NCBI RefSeq assembly: GCF_017876755.1
Contig: NZ_JAGIOO010000001.1
Location: 8,789,786-8,853,785 of the forward strand
Direction: 5' to 3'
Origin: Crossiella equi
GTDB lineage: Bacteria > Actinomycetota > Actinomycetes > Mycobacteriales > Pseudonocardiaceae
Length of the DNA: 64,000 nucleotides
Shown: positions 28,658-36,222 of the stretch, piece by piece
Numbering within the stretch: position 1 is the stretch's first letter
Layout: the number at the start of each line of letters is the position of its first letter
Made by a program: the position numbers and the translations under genes
The notes under the pieces: generated by a model
Seen by the model: the letters and a program-made list of their open reading frames with translations, nothing else
The model's database searches: none
Told to the model about the DNA's origin: nothing

Positions 28658-29652
28658 AGACCTCGGTGCTGGTGCCGGTGATGCCCGGCCACGGCGGGGA
28701 GCTGGAGCCGTACGCCGAGCTGGTCCGCAGTGGACTGGCCGGGCGGCTGTGGCAGGGGCAGTCGCTCGGGCTGGAGACCTTCCAGGGCTTCGCCTACCTG
28801 GCCGGGCGCGGGCTGCCGGTGCCGGTGGGCACGAGCGTGACGCTGACCGCGTTGCGGCACCCGTACGAGGCCGCGCTGCACGCCCGCTCGCTGGCCCGGC
28901 TCACCGGGCACTCACCGGTGCTCGGGGTCGGGGTGGGCACCCCGGAGCTGGTGTCCTCGCTGCGCGGGCGGCCGTACGCCCGGCCGTTGACCGCCGCGCG
29001 GGAGTACCTGGTGGCGCTGCGCGGCCTGCTGGACGGGAAACCGCAGGCCCTGGACGGGACCTACGTGCGGATGCACGGGGCGCTGCCGGAGTTCGAGCAC
29101 CCGCCGGTGGAGCTGGGGCTGGGGGTGCTGCGGCCGGGGGCGGCGCGGCTGGCGGGGGAGGTGGCCGAGGCCGCGATCACCTGGCTGACACCGCCCGGGT
29201 ACGTGCGGGAGGTGCTGGTGCCCGAGCTGACGGCCTCCGCCTCGGCCGCCGGGCGACCGGTGCCGCGCGTGGTCACGGTGGTGCACGTGGCCCTGGCCCG
29301 CCCGCACCGCAACCCGTACCGCACTTGTCTGTCCGCTACGCGCGAACACCTTTCCGCCCCGCACTACACCGACATGCTGCGCCGCGCGGGCCTGCGCGTG
29401 CACCCGGCCCAGGTCCCGCTCGCGGCCCGAACCCTTGTCGACTCCGGTACTTTCGTGACCGGCGCACCCGCCGAGCTGATCTCCGGGCTGCACGCCTACT
29501 TCGCCGCCGGTGTCGACGAGGTGGTGCTCAACCTCGGCGGGGTTCACCTGGACGAGGGACCCGAGGCGGCCCTGGCCGACGTGCACGAGATCCTGACCGC
29601 GCTCCAGGGTGGCTACTGTCGGCTGCGTGCACCTGGTGATCGTGGACGATGA
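28654..29652 (+). CDS. LLM-class flavin/F420-dependent oxidoreductase of the lanthipeptide operon
   Basis: 332 residues, luciferase-like monooxygenase fold. [20 protein letters not shown] is the first strand and helix; [39 protein letters not shown] and [14 protein letters not shown] are characteristic barrel segments; [18 protein letters not shown] follows. GTG 28654 overlaps the exporter stop, so it is translationally coupled to the lan genes. Known lanthipeptide tailoring includes reduction of Dha/Dhb to D-Ala/D-Abu by LanJ enzymes, one class being F420H2-dependent. This enzyme may do that or oxidise the peptide; cofactor and reaction are inferred. Confidence 0.8.
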   Translation: MKTSVLVPVMPGHGGELEPYAELVRSGLAGRLWQGQSLGLETFQGFAYLAGRGLPVPVGTSVTLTALRHPYEAALHARSLARLTGHSPVLGVGVGTPELVSSLRGRPYARPLTAAREYLVALRGLLDGKPQALDGTYVRMHGALPEFEHPPVELGLGVLRPGAARLAGEVAEAAITWLTPPGYVREVLVPELTASASAAGRPVPRVVTVVHVALARPHRNPYRTCLSATREHLSAPHYTDMLRRAGLRVHPAQVPLAARTLVDSGTFVTGAPAELISGLHAYFAAGVDEVVLNLGGVHLDEGPEAALADVHEILTALQGGYCRLRAPGDRGR

Positions 29653-30337
29653 GGAAGCGGTGCGGGACTCGCTGTCCCGCACCCTCCGGTTCGAGGGCTA
29701 CACGGTATCCCTCGCCCCGGACGGCGCGCGCGGGCTGGAGCTGATCCGCGAACAGCGGCCGGACGGCGTCATCCTGGACGTGATGATGCCGGTCCTGAAC
29801 GGCCTGGACACCTGTCGGGTGCTCCGCGCCGACGGCAACTTCGTGCCCATCCTCATGCTCACCGCGCGCGACGAGGTTGACGACCGGGTGGCGGGCCTGG
29901 ACGCGGGCGCCGACGACTACCTGGCCAAACCGTTCGCGCTCAAGGAGCTGCTGGCGCGGGTGCGCGCGCTGCTGCGGCGGGGCGGCCAGGCCGGTGCCGA
30001 ACCCGACTCGCCACCCCCGGCCCCGGCGGGGGAGGCGCTGACCTTCGGCGACCTGCTGCTCGACCCGGGCACCCGGGAGGTCCGCCGCGCCGACCGCCAG
30101 GTCCGGCTCACCCGCACCGAGTTCGCGATCCTGGAGACGTTCCTGCGCCACCCGCGCATCGTGCTGACCCGTACGCTGGTGTTCGAGCAGGTGTGGGGCT
30201 ACGACTTCGGCGCGGGCTCCAACGGCCTGGACGTCTACGTCGGCTATCTGCGGCGCAAGCTGGAGTCGGGGGGCGAGCCCCGGCTGCTGCACACCGTGCG
30301 CGGGGTCGGCTACGTGCTGCGTGAGGAACCGCTGTGA
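29627..30337 (+). CDS. OmpR-family response regulator
   Basis: 236 residues. Receiver domain with acidic pair DDEE, phosphoacceptor D51 in [11 protein letters not shown], the switch Thr in MLTARDE and Lys in YLAKPF; then a winged helix ([36 protein letters not shown]). GTG 29627 lies inside the end of the LLM gene (26-base overlap), so it is part of the lan operon. The closest architecture is MprA/TcrA-type. It probably controls cluster expression or self-protection in response to the sensor kinase that follows. Confidence 0.88.
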   Translation: MHLVIVDDEEAVRDSLSRTLRFEGYTVSLAPDGARGLELIREQRPDGVILDVMMPVLNGLDTCRVLRADGNFVPILMLTARDEVDDRVAGLDAGADDYLAKPFALKELLARVRALLRRGGQAGAEPDSPPPAPAGEALTFGDLLLDPGTREVRRADRQVRLTRTEFAILETFLRHPRIVLTRTLVFEQVWGYDFGAGSNGLDVYVGYLRRKLESGGEPRLLHTVRGVGYVLREEPL

Positions 30338-31803
30338 ACCGGATCCGGGCCTGGCTGCGCCGACGGCGCTGGCGCGAGCTGTCCCTGCGGGGGCGGCTGA
30401 TCGTGCTGGTCGCCGGAGCGGTGGCGGTCGCGGTGGCCGGGGTCTCGCTGCTGTCCTGGCTGCTGGTGGGCGCCAAGCTCGAACAGAACTTCGACAACCA
30501 GCTGCGCTCCTACAGCGCGCTGGCGGCCACGGCGTCCAGCCCGGCCGAGGCGCTGCGCATGCTCCAGAACGCCGACCGGGGCAGCACCGACCCGGACGGC
30601 GACGACGGCGAAGACCACCGCCCGAGGGACCCGCTGAAGGGCAACCTGTGGGTCCAGTTCGTGAGCCCGGACGGTACCCCGACCACGATCAGCGGCCACC
30701 CGACCACGATCCCGGTCACCCCGCTGGCCGCCGAGGTCGCCCGGGGCACCCGCGCGGAACTGAGCGAGAACCTGGAACTGGGCGAACGGGACCACTACCG
30801 TGTCTGGACCGTTCCGCGAAACGCGGGCGGCGTGGTCCAGGTGGGCAAGGACGCGGGCGGCCTCCGCGAAACCCTGGCCGAACTCCGCCTGTGGCACTTC
30901 CTGGTAGGCCTGGCCGGAGTGGGCGCGGCAGCGGCCGTGGGCCTGCTGGTGGCAAGAACGGCCCTCCGCCCAGTGGACCTGTTGACGGCGGGCGCGGAAC
31001 GAGTGGCCAGAACCCAAGACCTGGACTCCGCGATCCCGGTCCAGGGCTCAGGCGAGATCGCCCGCCTGGCCGAAGCCTTCAACGCGATGCTGGCGGCCCT
31101 GGCCGACTCCCGCAACGCCCAACGCCGCCTGGTGGAAGACGCGGGCCACGAACTGAGAACCCCCCTGACAAGCCTGCGCAACAACATCGAACTCCTGGTC
31201 CACACCACCCGCCACCAAGACCCGACCAAATCCCTCCCCAGGGAAGACCGAGACCGCCTCCTGGGCGACCTGGAAAAACAAGCGGAAGAGCTGACAACCC
31301 TGGTAGGCGAACTGGTCGACCTGGCCAAAGCAGACCGCTCCCCGGAAACAACCCAAAAAGTCGACCTGTCCACGGTCGTAGAGGCAGCGGTAGCCAGAGC
31401 CCGCCCCAGAGCCCACGACCTGACCCTCCACACAGACCTCACCCCAACCACAGTCCAGGGCCGCCCGAAATCCCTGGAACGAGCAGTCCTGAACCTCCTG
31501 GACAACGCCATAAAATGGAGCCCGCCCCAGGGCCACATCAAGATCACCCTGCACACCGGCCAAGACGGCCTGGCCCGCGTAGTGGTCGAAGACCAGGGCC
31601 CAGGCATCGCCCCGGAAGACCTCCCCCACATCTTCGAGCGCTTCTACCGGGCAGCCACCGCCCGCTCCCAACCAGGCTCCGGCTTGGGCCTGGCCATAGT
31701 CGACCAAATCGCCACCCTCCACCACGGCTACGCCCTGGCAGGCCCGGCGGATCCCCAGGGCACCCGGGTGGTCCTGGCCCTGCCCACAGCCGACCCGGCC
31801 TGA
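30334..31803 (+). CDS. Sensor histidine kinase with mosaic codon usage
   Basis: 489 residues. Two membrane helices (about 22-46 and ~187-210) enclose an extracytoplasmic sensor of about 140 residues. A HAMP domain, dimerisation domain with H272 in [10 protein letters not shown] box ([10 protein letters not shown]), G boxes ([26 protein letters not shown]) complete it. GTG 30334 overlaps the regulator stop. From about 30910 onward codon use changes: at least five AGA and two ATA codons and many CCA, GTA and GCA, which are nearly absent upstream. This hints at a recombined or recently acquired kinase half. In lantibiotic clusters such pairs often sense cell-envelope damage or the product. Confidence 0.85.
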   Translation: MNRIRAWLRRRRWRELSLRGRLIVLVAGAVAVAVAGVSLLSWLLVGAKLEQNFDNQLRSYSALAATASSPAEALRMLQNADRGSTDPDGDDGEDHRPRDPLKGNLWVQFVSPDGTPTTISGHPTTIPVTPLAAEVARGTRAELSENLELGERDHYRVWTVPRNAGGVVQVGKDAGGLRETLAELRLWHFLVGLAGVGAAAAVGLLVARTALRPVDLLTAGAERVARTQDLDSAIPVQGSGEIARLAEAFNAMLAALADSRNAQRRLVEDAGHELRTPLTSLRNNIELLVHTTRHQDPTKSLPREDRDRLLGDLEKQAEELTTLVGELVDLAKADRSPETTQKVDLSTVVEAAVARARPRAHDLTLHTDLTPTTVQGRPKSLERAVLNLLDNAIKWSPPQGHIKITLHTGQDGLARVVVEDQGPGIAPEDLPHIFERFYRAATARSQPGSGLGLAIVDQIATLHHGYALAGPADPQGTRVVLALPTADPA

Positions 31804-31856
31804 CAACCAGGCTCGCCGGACGGCAAGGACAGCGGCGGGCGGAAGCCTGCCCGGCG

Positions 31857-31946
31857 GAGGTCAGCGCCGCGTGCGCGGGGATGACCGGATGCAGCGCGCC
31901 GCGGCGGTGGCGTTCTTGGGACCAGCCCCACGTGTGCGGGGATGAC
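31857..31946 (+). CRISPR. Two-repeat type I-E-like CRISPR remnant
   Basis: Two 29-base repeats at 31857-31885 and 31918-31946 match at 23 of 29 positions and share GCGGGGATGAC at their ends. They enclose one 32-base spacer, giving the 61-base period typical of type I-E arrays in actinomycetes. In the reverse direction the repeats translate as VIPAHVGL-like strings, a known sign of CRISPR. No further repeat is in phase on either side and no cas gene is in the window, so it is an isolated, degenerate remnant. Confidence 0.6.
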
Positions 31947-32058
31947 ACTTCCTGACCAGCGACGATACCGCGCCATTCGCGCCATCAGCATCACTCCCGC
32001 GAAGGGACTCGCTGCTCGGGGCCGGTGGGGCCGACACCCGCGTCGGCCCCAGCGGGGC

Positions 32059-32440
32059 TCAGTCCTGCCCGGACCCCAGATGCGCCCGGAAGAACGTGCC
32101 GACCTTCTCCCAGAAGTACCCGTCGTGCAGGCTGTCGAAAGCGTGGAACTGCCCGGGCAGCGCCACGAACTCGTGCGCCTTGCCCGCCTGGATGAGGGCC
32201 TCGCTCATCTTGAGGCTGTCGGTCCAGGTGGCGTGGTCGACCGTGCCGCAGGCCAGGAGGTAGGCCGCTTCCAGGTTGGTGGCCAGAGGATAGGTCTCGG
32301 CTTTGCGGTAGGCCTCGCGATCGGTCTGGGGGAAGCCCAGGTAGCACTCGTACAGGACGGATGAGTAGGGGGCGAAGCCCGGGGCGGAGGAGACCGCCGC
32401 CGAGTAGTGGTCCGGACGGTCCGCGACCAGGAGGTGCTGA
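32059..32440 (-). pseudogene. S9-family peptidase / alpha-beta hydrolase, C-terminal fragment
   Basis: Only the C-terminal 120 residues or so of a prolyl-oligopeptidase-like hydrolase remain. VADRPDHYSAAVSSAPGF resembles the strand after the nucleophile elbow, LLACGTVDHATW the acidic residue strand, and ALPGQFHAFDSLHDGYFWEKV the catalytic His loop. The nucleophile Ser, beta-propeller and start are missing. The frame continues rightward only as antisense of the PucR fragment, so the coding sequence breaks at about 32430. Confidence 0.7.
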
Positions 32441-32718
32441 ACACGCCCCTGGTCCCGGCGCTGGCCGCGCTGGAACGGGAGGACGGCCAGGGGGTGCTGC
32501 TGGAGACCCTGACCGCCTTCCTGGACCACGGCGGCGGCATCCAGCGCACCACCGAGACGCTGCACATCCACCGCGCGACGCTCTACCAGCGGCTCAAGCG
32601 CATTCAGCAGATCACCGGCTGCGACCTGGACAGCGGCGAGGACCGCCTGATGCTGCACCTGGGCCTCAAGCTCCGCCTGCTCGCCGCGGCCTACCGGGAC
32701 CACCTCGGCGGCCCCTGA
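32407..32718 (+). pseudogene. PucR-type regulator, C-terminal HTH fragment
   Basis: About 100 residues, ending in a PucR C-terminal helix-turn-helix: LLETLTAFLDHGGGIQRTTE, HIHRATLYQRLKRIQQITG, LGLKLRLLAA. Complete PucR/CdaR proteins have 350-550 residues with an upstream sensory domain, which is absent. The frame is open from GTG 32407 but coding character starts only near EVLNTPLVPAL (about 32430), the same point where the opposite-strand peptidase fragment begins. Both genes have lost their 5' ends at one junction. A short HTH protein could still be made, but no RBS is seen. Confidence 0.65.
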
Positions 32719-32721
32719 GGC

Positions 32722-33273
32722 TCAGGCCCCGGCGCGCAGGCCGTCGAGGATGAGGCGCAGCAGGTGGTGGGCGCGGGCGTCCCACTCGTCCTCGGTGAGC
32801 CGCGTCAGGCAGCCCAGCAGCAGGATGATGTCGCGGGCGTCGACGTCGGGGCGCAGGGTCCCGGCGGCCTTGCCCGCGGCCAGCAGGGTGGTGAGGGTGT
32901 CGCCGATCGGGCCGATGCTGTGCGCGGCGAGCTCCTGCCACACCCCGGCCTCCAGGGCGGCGAAGACCCCGCGCTTGACCCGGGCGTAGGCGGCAACGCG
33001 GTCGAACCAGCGGCCCAGGGCGGTCACCGGGTCGTACTCGGCGAGCAGGTCCGGGGCGGCGGCGACCAGCTCCTCGACCTCGTGCCGGTAGACCTCGGCG
33101 AGCAGGGCCTCCCGGGTGGGGAAGTGCCGGTAGAGGGTGCCCTGGCCTACTCCCGCCTGCTTGGCGACCGCGTTGAGCTTCAGCTCCGCCGAGCTGGCCA
33201 CGACCTCCTTGGCGATCTCGATGATCCGGGCGCGGTTGTCGGCGGCATCGGCGCGCAACCGGGGTTCGGACAT
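32722..33273 (-). CDS. TetR-family repressor
   Basis: 183 residues. The N-terminal HTH is ADNRARIIEIAKEVVASSAE with the recognition part VAKQAGVGQGTLYRHFPTRE; the rest is the helical ligand domain. ATG 33273 has GGAGGGC just upstream and is preferred to an in-frame codon nine residues earlier. It diverges from an SDR gene across 93 bases with two copies of a palindromic operator, so it most likely represses that gene and itself. The inducer would be a small substrate of the SDR. Confidence 0.88.
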   Translation of the reverse strand: MSEPRLRADAADNRARIIEIAKEVVASSAELKLNAVAKQAGVGQGTLYRHFPTREALLAEVYRHEVEELVAAAPDLLAEYDPVTALGRWFDRVAAYARVKRGVFAALEAGVWQELAAHSIGPIGDTLTTLLAAGKAAGTLRPDVDARDIILLLGCLTRLTEDEWDARAHHLLRLILDGLRAGA

Positions 33274-33300
33274 GTGCCCTCCGCAGGACGACGTGGACAA

Positions 33301-33346
33301 GCGGACACGTGTCCGCTAATGTCGATTCAAGCGGACACGTGTCCAC
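33301..33346. promoter_or_regulatory. Twin palindromic TetR operators
   Basis: GCGGACACGTGTCCGC (33301-33316) is a perfect 16-base palindrome; GCGGACACGTGTCCAC (33331-33346) is a second copy with one change. Their centres are 30 bases apart, close to three helical turns, allowing two dimers on one DNA face. They sit between the divergent TetR and SDR genes. Confidence 0.8.
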
Positions 33347-33366
33347 ATTAGTCGAGAAGAGGAACC

Positions 33367-34086
33367 ATGGCAGGAATCGAAGGCAAGGTCGTCGCCATCA
33401 CCGGCGCCAGCAGCGGCATCGGGGAGGCGACCGCACGCCTGTTGGCCGAACGGGGCGCGGCCGTCGTCCTCGGCGCCCGCCGGGAGGACCGCCTCACCAG
33501 CCTCGTGCGGGACATCCGCGCCCGGGGCGGCCGGGCCGCCGCCCGCACCACCGACGTCACCCGGCCCGAGGACCTGCAAGGGCTGGTCGACCAGGCTGTC
33601 ACCGAGTTCGGCCGCCTGGACGTCCTGGTCGGGAACGCGGGCATCGCCAAGCTCGGTCCGATGGCCGACCTGGACGTCGACGCCTGGACGGCGATGCTGG
33701 ACGTGAACGTGCGGGGCGTGCTGCACGGCATCGCGGCGGCCCTGCCGGTGTTCCGTCGCCAGGGCCGGGGCCACCTCGTCACCACGCTGTCCATGGCCGG
33801 GGTGAGGGTCCTGCCCACCATGGCCGTCTACGCGGGGGCCAAGAACGCCGCGCGCACGATCCTGGAGTCCCTGCGCCAGGAGTCCACCGACGGCGTGCTG
33901 CGCTCCACCTCGATCTCACCCGGTTACGTCCAGACCGAGCTGGTCGACGACCCCGCGTCGGGTCACACCATCCCGGACTTCGCACTCGATCCGGGGGCCG
34001 TCGCCCGTGCGATCGCCTTCGCCGTGGAGCAGCCCCACGACGTGGAGATCGGGGACATCGTCATCCGGCCGACCGTCCAGGGCTGA
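33367..34086 (+). CDS. Short-chain dehydrogenase/reductase
   Basis: 239 residues, classical SDR. NAD(P) motif TGASSGIG near residue 12; NAG motif VGNAGIAKLG; catalytic Ser region TTLSMAGV; YxxxK in VYAGAKNA. An Arg in GARREDRL after the second strand favours NADP(H). The substrate is unknown. RBS AGAGGAA before ATG 33367. It is probably induced through the divergent TetR repressor. Confidence 0.88.
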   Translation: MAGIEGKVVAITGASSGIGEATARLLAERGAAVVLGARREDRLTSLVRDIRARGGRAAARTTDVTRPEDLQGLVDQAVTEFGRLDVLVGNAGIAKLGPMADLDVDAWTAMLDVNVRGVLHGIAAALPVFRRQGRGHLVTTLSMAGVRVLPTMAVYAGAKNAARTILESLRQESTDGVLRSTSISPGYVQTELVDDPASGHTIPDFALDPGAVARAIAFAVEQPHDVEIGDIVIRPTVQG

Positions 34087-34132
34087 CACCCGGCTGGCCT
34101 AGACTGCGGGCCGGACGATCTGGGGGTCTGGG

Positions 34133-34480
34133 ATGGGTGTGCGGAGCGAGCGGTTCAAGAAGATCATCGCTGGGCTGGCCGAGGTGGAGACCGGGCAGGC
34201 GAGGGACTATGAGTCCTTCGCCGTGCGCGGGAAGAAGTTCGGGTTCTACTGGCCCCGCACCCAGACCGTGGGGCTGAAGCAGACGCTGTCCGAGCAGCTC
34301 GCCCTGGTGGCGGAGCGGCCCGAGGTGTTCGAGGTGCAGTTCACCGCCGGGGCGTTCGGGTGGGTGGTGGTGCACCTGGCCGGGATCGAGGCCGATGAGC
34401 TGGCCGAGCTGGTGTACGAGGCCTGGCAGCTGTCCGCGCCCGAGGAGCTCGTCGCCGCGAGGCCGTTCCGGGCCGGATAA
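34133..34480 (+). CDS. MmcQ/YjbR-family protein
   Basis: 115 residues with the YjbR fold pattern: short helix RSERFKKIIAGLAEVETG, strand segment YESFAVRGKKFGFYWPRT, and a closing helix ELAELVYEAWQLSAPEEL. The family resembles cyclic-nucleotide/DNA-binding domains, but no molecular function has been shown for this branch. GTG-rich upstream region with CTGGGG as weak RBS. It stands alone between an SDR and a secreted glycosidase gene. Confidence 0.75.
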   Translation: MGVRSERFKKIIAGLAEVETGQARDYESFAVRGKKFGFYWPRTQTVGLKQTLSEQLALVAERPEVFEVQFTAGAFGWVVVHLAGIEADELAELVYEAWQLSAPEELVAARPFRAG

Positions 34481-34580
34481 TGCCGGGTCCTGGCACTGCG
34501 ACACTACTTTCGTCGGTGTTCCGGGGACGACCTTGGTGCTCCCCTGAACGGGTTCACAGTGCCCTGCGACAGGAGTTTCG

Positions 34581-35522
34581 ATGGTCAAGTTCGGGCGGAT
34601 CAGCAGACGGTCGGCCGTGCTCGGGGTCCTGGCCGCGGCCGCGCTCGCGGCCGGGGTGGCCGCACCCGGCAGTGCCGCGCCCCGGGAGGCGGCGGCGCAG
34701 CCGGTCGCCGCGCCGACCAAGACCGGGCCGGTGTCGGTGGCCTACGTCGAGGTCAACAACCACAGCATCGCCAACGTCGGCAAGTACTCGCTGTCCGGCA
34801 ACGGCGGCAACGTGTTCGACCTCGCCATCATCTTCGCCGCGAACATCAACTACAACACCAGCACCAAGCAGGCCTACCTGCACTTCAACGAGAACGTGCA
34901 GCGCACCCTGGACAACGCGGCCACCCAGATCCGCCCGCTCCAGGCCAAGGGCATCAAGGTCGTGCTCTCGATCCTGGGCAACCACCAGGGGGCCGGGTTC
35001 GCCAACTTCCCGGACCAGCCGTCGGCGGCGGCCTTCGCCCGGCAGCTCTCCGACGCGGTCGCCCGGTACGGGCTGGACGGCATCGACTTCGACGACGAGT
35101 ACGCCAAGTACGGCGAGAACGGCACCGGCCAGCCCAACGCCTCCTCGTTCGTGCACCTGGTGACCGCGCTGCGGAACAACATGCCGAACAAGATCATCTC
35201 GCTGTACAACATCGGCCCGGCCGCCGCCCGCCTGTCCTACAACGGCGTGCACGTCGGCTCGAAGATCAACTACGCCTGGAACCCCTGGTACGGCTCGTGG
35301 CAGGTGCCCAACACCGGCATGTCCAAGGACCGCCTCTCGCCCGCGGCGGTGCACCTGAACACCACCTCCACCAGCACCGCGGCCAGCTTCGCCAAGCGCA
35401 CGGTCGCCGAGGGCTACGGGGTCTACCTGACCTACGACCTCAAGGGCGGCGACCACTCCGGCTACCTCTCCAACTTCACCAAGGAGCTGTACGGCGGGCG
35501 CACCGCCGTCTACACCCCCTGA
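34581..35522 (+). CDS. Secreted endo-beta-N-acetylglucosaminidase, EndoH-like GH18
   Basis: 313 residues, the same size as Streptomyces EndoH precursor. A twin-Arg-containing signal (RRSAVLGVLAAAALAAGVAA) precedes a GH18 barrel. The catalytic strand is D166-G-I-D-F-D-D-E173, matching the EndoH DGxDFDDE motif, with E173 as acid and D171 supporting the acetamido group. YNIGPAAARLSYNGVHVG and NYAWNPWYGSW line the product side. EndoH cleaves the chitobiose core of high-mannose N-glycans, releasing glycans minus one GlcNAc. With GH20, GH19 and GlcNAc uptake genes nearby it fits glycoprotein or fungal-wall scavenging. RBS AGGAG precedes the ATG. Confidence 0.88.
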   Translation: MVKFGRISRRSAVLGVLAAAALAAGVAAPGSAAPREAAAQPVAAPTKTGPVSVAYVEVNNHSIANVGKYSLSGNGGNVFDLAIIFAANINYNTSTKQAYLHFNENVQRTLDNAATQIRPLQAKGIKVVLSILGNHQGAGFANFPDQPSAAAFARQLSDAVARYGLDGIDFDDEYAKYGENGTGQPNASSFVHLVTALRNNMPNKIISLYNIGPAAARLSYNGVHVGSKINYAWNPWYGSWQVPNTGMSKDRLSPAAVHLNTTSTSTAASFAKRTVAEGYGVYLTYDLKGGDHSGYLSNFTKELYGGRTAVYTP

Positions 35523-35637
35523 CCCCGGCGTGGTGGGCGGGCCACCCCGCCCACCACCGGGCCACCCGGACGATCTCTTAACCAACCCCAGCGGATCTCT
35601 CATCGTCCTCTCATGAAGCCCGCGAATCGTCGGTTCC

Positions 35638-36222
35638 GTGACCACTGCCAGCCGCGCGACGGCCCGGATCAGCCCGATTCCACTGGCTCGTGTCCTGCTC
35701 GCCGGGGCGGCGTTGGTCCTCGGCTACCTGACGGTCACCTACTCGGTGCAGGTTGATCCGGTGTGGGATCCCGTCAGTGACTACGTCTTCCAGTCCGCGC
35801 CGCTGTTCGTCGGGCTGGTGTTGCTGGTGGTGGCCAGCGGCTGGGTGATCGCCGCCGGGTTGCGGCGCGACACCCGGGCCACGGTCCTGTTCGGACTGTG
35901 GGTGGCCGGGCTGCTCACCGTGGCCGCGGTCCCCGGCAATGTCAGCGCGACCGTGTCCACCGTCGGCGGGGAGATCCACCGGTTGGGCGGGGCGGTGTTC
36001 CTGCTGTGCCTGCCGCTGGCCGCGATGCGCGTGGCCGAGCTGGTGGGCGGGGCGCCCGCGGTGTGGTGGCTGGCCGTGCTCAGCCTGGTCACCGCCGCCG
36101 GGTTCGGGCTCTCCCAGGTGGTGCCCGCGCTGCCGCAGGGCATCACGCAGCGGCTGGCGCTCATCGCGCAGGCCGTGCTGTTGCTGGCCCTGGCCCCGCT
36201 GACCGGGCGGCGGGTCCGGTGA
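35638..36222 (+). CDS. DUF998-type membrane protein
   Basis: 194 residues with about six hydrophobic helices (VLLAGAALVLGYLTV, FVGLVLLVVASGWVIAAG, VLFGLWVAGLLTVAAVP and others). DPVWDPVSDYV between helices 1 and 2 and GGEIHRLGGAVFLLCLP match the DUF998 pattern of conserved Asp/Ser-Asp and His. Function of the family is unknown. GTG 35638 start; its stop overlaps the GTG of the next gene, so the two are co-translated. Confidence 0.7.
   Translation: MTTASRATARISPIPLARVLLAGAALVLGYLTVTYSVQVDPVWDPVSDYVFQSAPLFVGLVLLVVASGWVIAAGLRRDTRATVLFGLWVAGLLTVAAVPGNVSATVSTVGGEIHRLGGAVFLLCLPLAAMRVAELVGGAPAVWWLAVLSLVTAAGFGLSQVVPALPQGITQRLALIAQAVLLLALAPLTGRRVR

Noticed and set aside
31804-32060. Possible longer CRISPR array
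   Set aside because: Positions 61 bases before and after the two repeats do not match the repeat; a weak ACCAGGCTCG similarity at about 31806 is out of phase.
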